Assembly (NCBI GenBank): GCA_004565275.1
Contig: SDOX01000006.1
Coordinates: 930,001-994,000 of the forward strand
DNA from: Nannochloropsis salina CCMP1776
Taxonomy: Eukaryota; Sar; Eustigmatophyceae; Eustigmatales; Monodopsidaceae
Reading direction: 5' to 3'
DNA length: 64,000 bases
Both the position numbers and the translations under genes were made by a program. The number at the start of each line of letters is the position of its first letter. The first letter of the stretch is position 1. Shown piece after piece: positions 47,794 through 57,619 of the stretch. Under the pieces are notes generated by a model, which saw only the letters and a list, made by a program, of their open reading frames with translations, did no database searches and was not told where the DNA came from.

Positions 47794-49911
47794 TCACTGC
47801 ACACGCGTAAATTTTAGCGCAATGTATATTCGAGCGATCTCCCATTCTATTGGACTGATACTACCCTGATAATTCAGCCAGTGTATCCCCCCTCTCTTCC
47901 CGTCGGCTTGGGCCCTGTGCTCTTCCACGAGCTCGTGGAAATTCTGCGCCTGCTCTAGCCTCAGACCGTACTCTCCAGCCGCCGCCTCCAATAAAGGCAA
48001 CGGAATCATCCACTCGGGGGCATTCACTGCATCGGCAGCGCCGTCCTCCTCGGAACCGTCCTTCAACAGAAACTTGTACCGCAGCCCACAAAAAGGACTG
48101 TCTCCTCCGACTTGCTCGTCCTTGCTTTGCTCTTCTGACCCCTCTTGCATTCCAGGACTAGGCCTGAAAAGCTGCCAATACGTGGCGTCATCCACTTGAA
48201 GACGGCACAACTCCCGCTTCTCTTCGTCGACCAAACGTGCCACCCACTCCCCGCCTTCTTCCCTCCTCCCCGACCCCGCCATCATCTCCACCACCACCCG
48301 CGCGTCCACCGTGGTGGCGATGAAGGTGCCGCCTACCCGGAGGTGTCGGGCCACCGTTTTCAAAAAAAAGCGGGCACGCCCCTCGTCCTCGAACATGTAG
48401 TGCAAGGCAAACTGCATGGTCACCGCGTCGAAAAGGTCGCCTTCGTCGAGCAAGGGCCGCCGGCTCCAGGCGTCCTCTGTAGCCTCCCACACCTCCAGCT
48501 CGTCCTCCACCAGGTCCATGCTCCCCAAATCCGCGCAGGCCAACGTCAGCGTCGCACCCAGGGCCGCTCGAATGTGCCTGTCCTGATGGTATCGACCGAT
48601 CGCGTCTATCAAGGAGGTCTTGGCGATGTCGACGCCCACGTAGCGGGCGACGGGGAACCGACGCGACACCTCCCGCCACTTGGTGAAGTCTCCGCCCTTC
48701 CCACAGGCGAGGTCCAGGACCTCAAGCTCCCGCCTCCCTTGCCCTTGCCCCGTCTCCGAGGTGGCAGGTCGCAGGCCGTTGATGAGCTGGGACTTGACCC
48801 AGTTGTTGAGCTTGCGCAGGTGGAAGACCAGACTCTGGTTCCGAGCCCCCTTCTCCCGCCGGAGCTGATTGTAGAACCCTTCCGCCACGCGCTGGTCCTT
48901 GCCCCATCCAGAGTTGCCCGGCTCCGTCGATGGCGCTGCAGCTCTTCTCCCAAGGACTCCAGCATCCTTGCCGGTGTCGTTGGCCTTTGCGCTCGTGGGG
49001 TATCCCGAGGACCCCCCTCTCGAGACGTCCGCCTCCTCGGGCGGCTCGAGTCCCCGTACGACCGGGCACGAGCCCGGGTCGTCGTAAAAGGGCGGGACGA
49101 CTTGCCCTTCCACGGGCGTCGGAGGCGCATAGGCAAACCGCGGGTCGCGGCTGCGAGGGAATTGGGACGGATCGGGGAGGGCCGGGGGCGGGGAAGGAGG
49201 ACAGGTGTGGCTGCTCGACTGTTCTCCCCCAAGGGAGGGGGTGACAGCGTTCTCGTCTGACTCTTGGGAAGTCGTTGGGCTTGTTGTTGAGACCGGTAGT
49301 GGATCTGGCGGCAAGTACGTAAATTTTGCCCGCGGTACCGAGGTCCGCCCCCGTTTTGCCGTCGACTCAGCCGGAGGAGATGTAGGGGCCATGCCCGTGT
49401 CGTGTGCTGAGTTTGGATCTATGGTCCTAGCCGCAGGTGACGTCGGGGCAGCGCGCTTCTTGTTGTCTGTTGTTGGAAGGGGGTGGTTGGGCTGGTAGTG
49501 GCACCGCAAGCAGGGAACGCCGCCGGGAGTGGTGGGGGAGGGCCCCGGGAAGAGGTAGCCGACCGTCCCTACTTTATCCAATTGAACCTTGGCAGCTTTC
49601 TTCCGACCCTGCAGATAGCTGACGAAATCACTCACACGTCTGTAATCCTTCTCTTTCGAATAAGCCACGAGTCCAAAAAAGCTGAGGGAGGTAACGAGGG
49701 GAAGGTTCTTCTCGTACTCATTGCGGCATATGAGATGATTGAGGATTGACTGACTTGGAGGGCCTTGAGTGTCATCCAGAAACGTCCCAATCAAGGTTGC
49801 ATTACTGCTGTCGTCAACTACAGAGAATTTGTGCAACATCGCTCCCTTCTGTATGAGAGAATGTACCGGTAGGGCCTCGGGCGGAAAGGGAGTTGCCATA
49901 ACTCCAGTCAT
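47794..49911 (-). CDS. mRNA cap guanine-N7 methyltransferase with long N-terminal extension
   Basis: A single-exon frame of 705 residues. The C-terminal half (about 355-705) is an Abd1/RNMT enzyme: FYNQLRREKGARNQSLVFHL and KLNNWVKSQLI, then the SAM-binding motif EVLDLACGKGGDFTKW, YVGVDIAKTSLIDAIGRYH, DAVTMQFALHYMF, LRVGGTFIATTVDARVV, and FCGLRYKFLL with PEWMIPLPLLEAAA. It methylates the mRNA cap at N7 in the nucleus. The N-terminal 130 residues are predicted by eye to be folded (strands and helices ending in DKVGTVGYLFPGP), with some resemblance to a SPOC domain. A Pro/Ser-rich linker with PRAKF and Lys-poor stretches lies between. The last residues end EIARIYIALKFTRVQ. Confidence 0.93.
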   Translation of the reverse strand: MTGVMATPFPPEALPVHSLIQKGAMLHKFSVVDDSSNATLIGTFLDDTQGPPSQSILNHLICRNEYEKNLPLVTSLSFFGLVAYSKEKDYRRVSDFVSYLQGRKKAAKVQLDKVGTVGYLFPGPSPTTPGGVPCLRCHYQPNHPLPTTDNKKRAAPTSPAARTIDPNSAHDTGMAPTSPPAESTAKRGRTSVPRAKFTYLPPDPLPVSTTSPTTSQESDENAVTPSLGGEQSSSHTCPPSPPPALPDPSQFPRSRDPRFAYAPPTPVEGQVVPPFYDDPGSCPVVRGLEPPEEADVSRGGSSGYPTSAKANDTGKDAGVLGRRAAAPSTEPGNSGWGKDQRVAEGFYNQLRREKGARNQSLVFHLRKLNNWVKSQLINGLRPATSETGQGQGRRELEVLDLACGKGGDFTKWREVSRRFPVARYVGVDIAKTSLIDAIGRYHQDRHIRAALGATLTLACADLGSMDLVEDELEVWEATEDAWSRRPLLDEGDLFDAVTMQFALHYMFEDEGRARFFLKTVARHLRVGGTFIATTVDARVVVEMMAGSGRREEGGEWVARLVDEEKRELCRLQVDDATYWQLFRPSPGMQEGSEEQSKDEQVGGDSPFCGLRYKFLLKDGSEEDGAADAVNAPEWMIPLPLLEAAAGEYGLRLEQAQNFHELVEEHRAQADGKRGGIHWLNYQGSISPIEWEIARIYIALKFTRVQ

Positions 49912-50203
49912 TACGCTCTGTGGGAGGGAACGTTGAATGTGAGAAATGATCCATTGTGGCGAGCATAAAAAGCGAAAGCTGGCACGTGGACACTTATTTC
50001 AAGATAAGTGATGTCAGGGCGACCAGTACAGCATGAAAGAGAACGGCGTTTTCACCAGGAGGCAGTACTTCTTTACCCTTGCCAAAATAGTACAACCCTA
50101 TCGCCATGATCGCCTCTTGTGCCTCAGCCCTCCCCCACTTACAAATGTGCGTCTCACACAGGCATCACCGCGCAAGGGCGAACACAGGGATTGGATCGAC
50201 AAA

Positions 50204-51172
50204 ATGGCATTTTTCCCGTCTCTTAACTTAGTAGCACGGCGCCTGGGGATGTACAGGAGTGGTGGTAAAGGCGCATGGCTTTTCTTGCCTACCTCGTCCT
50301 TGGCAAGATCGAGGCCGGGACGTCTGCGGCCCTTTCACGCCGCCTTCAGCACGAGTGCAGGCGCGCAACATTCAGAAGAGGAGAACATAGATCATGAGAG
50401 CTCTCTTGGAAGGGCTGGGATCAGTGCCTTCAAGAGAGCGGTGCTGGCCAGGCATTCCACCAAAGCCTTTGACGCCAAGCGCGAGATAGCGGACGAGACG
50501 TTGGCTGCCATTTTGGCTTTGACCCTTCGATGCCCGACAAGCTTCAACGTGCAGCCATACACTGTGACAATCGTCCAGTCTGAAGATATGAAGCAGAAAC
50601 TGGCAGCCTGCATGCTAGGGCCCAACAGTGCCCGTGTCCTCCAAGCACCCGTCACGGCCGTATTTGCTGCGGACCTGGATCCCGTCCAGCTTGTCCCTCG
50701 CGTTCAGTCTTTGGAGAGAAGAAAGCGCGGGCTCCCAGAGGCTTATCTGGCCACCCTCCCCTTCAGCGTCGCATTCTTGGCTGGAAAGGGCCACTTGGCG
50801 CACGCCTTCAAGGACCTGTTCACCACCGCCATGTCGCCCTTGCAGCCTATGCCCTCGGTCAGCACCCTGGAGGCCTGGTCCTACAAAAATACGGCGATCG
50901 CCGCGTCCTGGTACATGCTCTCGTGCAGCGTGCACGGTCTGGACACCTGTCCCATGGAGGGCTTCGACGGTCGTCGCATCATGCACGAGCTCCACATCCC
51001 GGCCTCGCGTTACGCCATTCCCCTGGTCGTCTCCACCGGCTTCGCGATGCCGCTGCCGTCGAGCAGTCCGGAGCGGAATGAAGAGGCGAAAAAATCCCCG
51101 CGATTTCCACCAGAGGCGGTCGTCTTCAAGGACCAGTACGGGCACGCTTACAAAGGAATTTCTCAGCTGTGA
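50204..51172 (+). CDS. Nitroreductase-family protein, probably mitochondrial
   Basis: A 322-residue frame from the ATG at 50204 (the frame is also open upstream to 50033, but that sequence is leader-like). The N-terminus MAFFPSLNLVARRLGMYRSG with RLRPFHAAFSTS is a mitochondrial-type presequence. The FMN-dependent nitroreductase fold is shown by VLARHSTKAFDAKREIADET, CPTSFNVQPYTVTIVQSE (the SSxNxQPW-like block), SYKNTAIAASWYMLSCSVHG and LDTCPMEGFD. These enzymes reduce nitro compounds, quinones or flavins. The substrate is unknown. It is divergent from the cap methyltransferase (292 bp) and convergent with the BtaB-like gene (190 bp). Confidence 0.9.
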   Translation: MAFFPSLNLVARRLGMYRSGGKGAWLFLPTSSLARSRPGRLRPFHAAFSTSAGAQHSEEENIDHESSLGRAGISAFKRAVLARHSTKAFDAKREIADETLAAILALTLRCPTSFNVQPYTVTIVQSEDMKQKLAACMLGPNSARVLQAPVTAVFAADLDPVQLVPRVQSLERRKRGLPEAYLATLPFSVAFLAGKGHLAHAFKDLFTTAMSPLQPMPSVSTLEAWSYKNTAIAASWYMLSCSVHGLDTCPMEGFDGRRIMHELHIPASRYAIPLVVSTGFAMPLPSSSPERNEEAKKSPRFPPEAVVFKDQYGHAYKGISQL

Positions 51173-51361
51173 GGCTTGAGACCTGGGTCGTGTGCAGTCA
51201 TCGAAAAGACGCGGGTCTGAAGAACTAAAAAGAAACTGCCTCCTTGTTCTCGTCAACGAGCGATTGTGTCCGAGCTTGACATGGATACCTTTTTATTCGG
51301 CCTTTTCCCTGCTTGGTTCCCTCGCTTCGTCGTATTCCCTCTCATAGACACATGGATCTGC

Positions 51362-52467
51362 TCACTCTTTCCTCCCTATAAAGACATACCAAGGCGCCTG
51401 CAGCACAGGAGGCACGTAGGGAAAGGTCCCAAAGCCAAGCTCTTCGTGCACCGAGACAAACTCCTCCCGCAGAAAAGGCCGGCGCTCGGGTCGGAGATAC
51501 ACGTGGTCCGAGGCGAAGACACTCGCCCAAAATGTTTGCATGCCCCATCCTTGGCTGTTGTCTACGGTGAAATCACAGACACACACGTGCCCGCCTTTCT
51601 TCAAAAGCCGCTTGGCATTGCGAAGGGCGGCTTCCCAGTCTGGGATCATGGAGAGCGCGTAGGAGAAGGTGATGAGGTCCACGGAGCCGGGGGAGGGGAG
51701 TCCCGGGGCCTCGGCGTCGCAGGCGTCAGCGACAATGACCTGCAAACAAGTGTTCAAGCACAAACGCGTGTTGGAAAAAAGAAGAGGAACTAGATCATCA
51801 AGAAAACAAGGCAAGTTTGCCCGCACGTCTAGACAAGCAGGGTACGAAGCCCCCTTTCTTCGTACAGTGGAATCTCACCCTCCTTTCCTATCGACTGGTC
51901 ACGCTAAGGCATGCGACACTCACCTTCACAAATTCACTCCAGCCCGCATGTCGCGCCACGCGCTCCTGTGCCTGGGCCGCCAGGGAAGGACACAAATCCA
52001 ATACCATCACCTTTGCAAAGTGATTCAAATTCTCAGCGAAATATTCCAGGTTCGAGCCTGTCCCTCCCCCGACGTCGAGCCAGACCCCCTCGCCTTTCGG
52101 AGGAATAGGCATGGCCTTGATCATAGGCAACCGCCCGTGCAACATTCTGAACCGGTAGGAATCGTAGAGGTCCGCCTGCTCCTTGTAGAAGGACTCAAGC
52201 TTCAAGTTCCAGGGGAATTTAATTGAGACACGATTTTAGGTGGGCCGACCAGGATCCATGTATATACATATGCTCCAATTATGCTTACACATCATCATCA
52301 TCACCTTTACTTCCACGACTTCGACCTACCCGATCCTGTTGTGATTGTCCAGGAACAATTTTTGCAAACCACATATGCTTGAGCACCTTCATATCGGTCC
52401 CAAAAGTTGAAGGTGGACAATAATCCACGATTGGCACTTTTATTTGAGGAGCGTTACTACTTGACAT
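51362..52467 (-). CDS. SAM-dependent methyltransferase resembling the BtaB half of betaine-lipid synthase
   Basis: Exons 52467-52330, 52199-51924 and 51739-51362 join at phase 0 to 263 residues. The first exon ends MKVLKHMWFAKIVPGQSQQD and R. The second gives LESFYKEQADLYDSYRFRML and the SAM motif VWLDVGGGTGSNLEYFAENL, then VLDLCPSLAAQAQERV. The third gives VIVADACDAEAP, LITFSYALSMIPDWEAALRN, GGHVCVCDFTVDN and YLRPERRPFLREEF with a final APWYVFIGRKE. The DLCPSL, TFSYALSMIPDW and PERRxxLxxxF blocks are those of BTA1/BtaB, which N-methylates the homoserine head group of DGTS. No BtaA-like domain lies beside it, so it is a stand-alone enzyme. Function in betaine lipid or another N-methylation is inferred. 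Confidence 0.85.
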
Positions 52468-53033
52468 TATCGTCGGCTTGGAGCCCTGTTTGCGTCAATC
52501 GGGATCGAGAATCTCGCGTAAGATACCAAGGCAAGAAAGTCTAGATCGCGTGTTTTATGGAATCTGAAACTCAGAATAATTAAAAAGTACGTGCACTGGA
52601 CGCATTGGTGCTGAAATGAAGAGATGTTGGGCGCCTGAACAAGTTATTTAAATTGAAGATGGTAAGAAGTTGCTGAGGTTGTGGTCAAAGTAAGCCGTGG
52701 AGGGACGCGGGGGGGAGGTTAATGTTGTCCGGTAAGTCATGTTGCATCCCCGCTGCTGGCATTTTACCCTCAGATGACCTTTCAAATGGTGAAATATCTC
52801 GTCGATCTACCCTTTCAAGTTGCCAGAGCACGTAGCACACCGTATTAAGTTGCTTGGGGCTTCGTCTTGTAAGCCCTCACTGAGACGATTTCCGTCGCCA
52901 AATATCATGACTTCCTGCACAAACGCGGAGACACACTCCGTTTTTTCACATTAAAAATAACAACAAATACACCGCGTCCAGGAAAATTTTGGGACTTAGA
53001 TACATTCGGCTCCACGCATTGCGAGGATCGGGC
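52468..53033. promoter_or_regulatory. Divergent BtaB-like/nucleoside-hydrolase upstream region
   Basis: About 570 bp between divergent starts. No gene or repeat recognised. Confidence 0.4.
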
Positions 53034-54470
53034 ATGGCCTACTTTTCCTCGCGTTCAGGGAAGCCTCAAAAAGGGGCACAGGAAGTGGCTGCCGCCCCGA
53101 CACATTCTCCTCCTCGTCGTCGTTTCATCATTGACTGCGACCCCGGTGTCGATGATGCAATCGCCATCCTTATGGCAGTTAGTGAAGCAGCTCGTTTGGA
53201 TGAGCAAATCCTGGCAGTGACGACGGTTCATGGGAACGTGCCTTTAGAGCTGACTACCAAGAACGCGATGAAAGTCCTCGACGTCTTGCCAGTCCAAACG
53301 CCACATTTCGATTCTCGCCGCATCCCGATATTTCGTGGTTGCGCTTCGCCTCTCATCCATAGCGCTCATGAATATTTCCCGTGGCACGGGTAAGTGCTTC
53401 GACCGCGCTTTGAGGCGAATTCGATCGTGTTTGTTTTCTTATTTTTCCTTTTTGTTCTCATGGAAATCAGCCTCGATGGCCTTGGTGATGCAGGTCTTCA
53501 GGACGCTGAATCTCGTCACGTGGAATCTGAACATGCAGCGCTGGCCATGATTCGCTTGTGTAAGCAGTACGCAGGTGAAGTGACCTTGGTATGCCTTGGT
53601 CCTTTGACAAGCGTCGCGCTGGCTTGCAAGCTCGACCCCACCTTTCCTGCCTCAGTGCGCCAGATGATAGTGATGGGCGGTACGACTCGTGCCAAGGGTA
53701 ACGTCAGTCTGACATCGGAGTTCAACTTTCATAAAGGTGAGACAAGGTATGAAGAACCCAATGAAGACGAAGGGGGCTTGGAGGAGGCTGCGCTGACTGT
53801 TCCTCACTCTTGTTTCACACAGATCCGGAGGCAGCTCACATTGTGCTCTCCTCTTTTCCGCAAAGCTACATGGTAAGCATCACGACTGAAAGCTTGAGTC
53901 GAGAGGACGATGTGCTGTATGGTCGTTCTACTCACGTGCAGATGCTCATCTTTGCATGGCTCAATACCCGCGTTTGCCTCCTCGATGCTCAACGTCACTC
54001 TCCTCTATCAACTCAAGGTATCGTGGGAGACCACTGAACAGCACACCGTCGCTTGGGAGTTCATGGAAGAACTTTTGAAACAAGCGGAGGTCTCCTGTTC
54101 CAGCCTTGGCACCTTTTTGCGCGGCATCACGCGACCATTTCTGCGTGAGAAAGACCGGTGGAGAGGTGCATTGATCTGTGACGCTGTAGCCATGGCAGTT
54201 GCAATCGACCCAGAAGTCGTGATGAGCGTCAATGAGTGCTTTGTGGACGTTGAATTGCACGGGAGGTACGGGCGGGGACAGACTGTAATTGATTGGGAAG
54301 GGCAATTAAAAGAAAAGAAAGAGGTAGGGGCTGCAAATGTCAAGATTGTCGAGAAAATCAACATGGATCGAATGCACGAAATGCTTCTTGGCATCGTAAA
54401 AACGGCCACAGCACTTGCCAAGGATCCATCTAACTTAAAGGAGCGCGTTCAGGGAAAAACAGAAAAGTAA
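53034..54470 (+). CDS. Inosine-uridine-preferring nucleoside hydrolase
   Basis: Four exons, 53034-53389, 53471-53736, 53823-53872 and 54018-54470, give 374 residues. The calcium-binding signature RRFIIDCDPGVDDAIAIL is at about 30-46. VTTVHGNVPLELTTKNAMKV, the second-exon GLGDAGLQDAESRHVESEHA, LVCLGPLTSVALACKLDP, MIVMGGTTRAKGNVSLTSEF and FNFHKDPEAAHIVLSSFP follow, with the intron-spanning join YM|VSWETTEQH and the His/Asp-containing LICDAVAMAVAIDPEVV. These are the IUNH fold and active-site elements; the enzyme splits nucleosides into ribose and base for purine/pyrimidine salvage. Exon 3 has only 50 nt and intron 1 only 81 nt. N-terminal 30 residues are disordered. The next gene is on the same strand. 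Confidence 0.93.
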
Positions 54471-55260
54471 GTGTAGATCTACGAACAGTGTTTAGCCAGA
54501 ATGCTTTCGATAAAAATGTATAGAGAATTTGAATATTTTGCTTTGATCATACGTACTAACCCATTACCTGTGCGGATGCACTCATGCCCAAGGTAGTTGC
54601 TTTTGAATGAGTTTGTGATTTATTTTCATCGAGCCGGTCAATAGATGGTGAACCATATAAATACAAACCCTACGAATGGCTAAAACTACGACTGCTTCCC
54701 TCCTCTTACCTGCAATTAGGAAATAGTGCTGGGTAGGGGTGGGGAGGTTAAAATTTCGAACTGGATACGACTTTGTGCTTACCCCATTCTGCGCCGTTTT
54801 GTGTTGGTTGGAAATAGGCTTGGATGGGCACAGCGCTCTCTTGAGGGTCTAATGGCACCCTATCTATCAAATATATTTTTGCCGATATCGAAAGAAGGAA
54901 TACATCCATTTTTCGGGTAGACTAGGGTCTGGGAACCCCCTTTTCATCATCGGCCGGGGCCGGGAGGGTGGTGCCCCAGTGACGTCCCTTCAACTTGGAA
55001 GAAATGTGGTGCGATTCATTGATCATCACCACCTATGCATAATCACAGGCGTCAAGATATTTCCATTTTTTGCCATTACGAGGTGGTCCGTCGCAGTTTC
55101 GTTTCCTGGCCGTTTGTATTAACGACGTGTAATTATCCTAACCTGTTGTTCGCTCCTCTCGATCTGGAGGCATGCCACGGTTAGAAGGAACGCCCTGAAT
55201 CCAAAACAGGCCACGCAGTCATTTGTGCTTGGATTTTTTGTTTGAACTAAGTTTATAAGC
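54471..55260. other. Intergenic region, no gene seen
   Basis: About 790 bp between two same-strand genes, AT-rich on the left with a GC block near 54945-54975. Open frames are short and lack domains. It should include a terminator and a promoter. Confidence 0.4.
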
Positions 55261-57052
55261 ATGTCCTCTGCATCTGGCGCGGCGGGTGCGGCGGTTATGG
55301 TTGCTCAGCACGATGGAGGCCGCCGGCGCGTGATATTGCTGGGATGCGCTGCTTCGTTTTTTGTAACGTACCTCCTCCGTCGATCCCGCTCGAAAGCAGT
55401 AGGCTCCGGGAAGGGTGGCGGTGTCTTTAAGTCTACGTCCGAAAGAACCTTTCGAAGATATCCTCAAAACTCGCCTAGTGTTGGGCCGCGCAATGGTGCC
55501 CCTGGCGAAGAGGGACGGCACGCCGGCACCGCAGCAGCAGCAGGAGGGAGGGTGGGACCATTGACCTCGTCCGGTTTGAACAATACCTTAGACTTTTCGC
55601 ACCCGGACGGCCCCAATATCGGCCCGGCGTCGGACCCCGGGTGGTTGGAGAACCACGACCAAGAGGGTCTCCCGGTCAAGACGGACCTCCTGCACACGGG
55701 GCACATGAAGGGAGGAAAGCTCTTGATTTGCGTCATCGGACTGCCAGCACGGGGGAAAACCTACATCGCCCGGAAGGTGGCGCGGTACCTCCGGTGGATC
55801 AACTATCGCACGCGTGTGTTCTGTCTGGCCAGGTACCGCCAAGACAAGTATGGGCACAAGCAGGCCGCCGAGTTCTTCGACACCGCCAACAAGGAGTACA
55901 CGTCCTCGCGCATGGAGCTCTTGGCCTGTGCCTTGGACGATTCCGTCGGGTATTTGAACAGGGGGGGGGAGGTGGCAATTCTGGATGGGACCAACGTGAC
56001 GGAGGCGCGGCGGAACGCGATCCGGGAGAGGCTGCAGAGGGAGGACGGATATGAGATCTTGTGGATCGAGTCCATCTGCGAAGATCCCCAGGTGATCGCC
56101 CACAACGTCGCTCAGCTTCGGGAGGCATCGCCGGACTACGTCGCCGACCATGACTTCGAGCGCCGCATCGCCTTCTACAAGATCGACTACGTGCACGTGC
56201 GGGAGGAGGAGGGAAGCTATGCGAAAGTCTTCGACGCGGGTCGAAAGCTGGAGTTGAACCGCATCCACGGCTTCTTGCCCACGAAAATCATCTCTTTTTT
56301 GATGAATTTGCACATCATGCCTCGGCCAGTCTACTTCACCAGGTGAGTACAACGCCGCTGTGGGTGTTGGGAGAAACGGAAAAGGGTAGGGTTCGGGGGA
56401 GGAAGACCTTCGGTCACTGCGATAGACATTGACTAGCAGTTCTGACCCGCTTCTCGCTGAACGATTTCTTTTCTCCTTATCCAGGCACGGCGAATCCATC
56501 TTCAACATCCACGGCCTCATCGGCGGCGACTCCTCCCTTTCCCCAAAGGGAGAGAAATTCGCCGATCTACTCTCTCTCTTCATCCACAACGAGCCGGAGC
56601 TCCCCCCCGACCAATTGAACGTCTGGACCTCCACCATGAAGCGCGCGAGAGCAACGGCTGCCAAAATTAAGTGCGCGCGGTACGTAGAATGGAGGTCTCT
56701 GCGCGAGATTGAAGTTGGTGTCTGCGATGGCCTCTCCTACGACCAGATCCGCGATAATTTTCCTCAGGAGTACAAAGCCCGGGAGATGGACAAACTCCGG
56801 TACCGTTATCCTCGGGGAGAGAGCTATATGGACATCATCTCGCGGCTAGAATCGGTGATCTTCGAGCTGGAGCGGCAGCAGGCCCCCGTCGTAATCGTGG
56901 CGCATCAGGCTGTGCTTCGGTGTCTTTACGCATACTTCCTTGACCTGCCCCCAGAAGAGGTGCCATACCTGGCGATCCCCTTGCACACAGTCATCAAAGT
57001 CACGCCCAAGGCCTACGGATGTGCGGAGAAGCGGTACAAGATGATGGTGTGA
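55261..57052 (+). CDS. 6-phosphofructo-2-kinase/fructose-2,6-bisphosphatase with N-terminal hydrophobic segment
   Basis: Exons 55261-56342 and 56485-57052 join in phase, splitting the Arg of the phosphatase signature, to 549 residues. The kinase domain (about 150-360) has LICVIGLPARGKTYIARKVA, the Walker A site, VAILDGTNVTEARR and WIESICEDPQVIAHNV. The phosphatase domain (about 361-549) has RHGESIFN, LPPDQLNVWTSTMKRA, REIEVGVCDGLSYDQI and VIVAHQAVLRCLYAYF, so both active sites look intact. The enzyme sets fructose-2,6-bisphosphate, a glycolysis regulator. Unusually, residues 24-39 form a hydrophobic stretch flanked by RRR and RRSRSK, which could anchor the protein or be part of a targeting signal. 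Confidence 0.95.
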
Positions 57053-57619
57053 GCGACAATGACGTGTCGAGCGGGGGCATTTGATCAAGCCGGCGGGGAC
57101 GTCGCCCAACGAGAGGGTCAAGACAATTTGGAAGCGTAAGTGGATTTGTAGAAAACGGTCGCATGACAGGGTTTAGGGAATGAAGCTGGCTCCTTCATTG
57201 AGTGTAGAGTTATGCGCTGCAAAAGAATGGTAGCATCAAGTGATTCTTTTTTCTTTGTTGCATAGAGATGGGAGGCAGGATTGTGTGGGGGGGTGGTAGG
57301 GGGGCGGGGGGAGTGCCTCAAGATTATTAGGATAGAAAGCATGTGAAGTGCTGACATGAAAGCTGCGTCCCTTTGTCAGTGCCGCGAAATGCAGACGCCT
57401 CCACGAAAGAAATCAAAAAAAGAGCAACGTACGATCAAAGGTCAATCTTCTCTCTCGCTGTTCTCATCTGCTCTCCTCAGCTATCAATAATTCGCTCGTC
57501 TAACTTGCACCCGTAACCCCAGCTGGTATTAGCTTAGACCATTGCAACCATGTACACAACCTATCTCCCTGCTATTCGTCTTTTCATCGAAGACGCAAGT
57601 CTCCATGCACGCGATACCG
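57053..57619. other. Convergent spacer PFKFB/AzgA
   Basis: About 570 bp between facing 3' ends. It contains GGGGGGTGG runs near 57285-57310. No gene or RNA supported. Confidence 0.4.

Noticed and set aside
48145-49260. A 371-codon plus-strand frame antisense to the cap methyltransferase
   Set aside because: A shadow of a GC-rich coding strand, without recognisable motifs.
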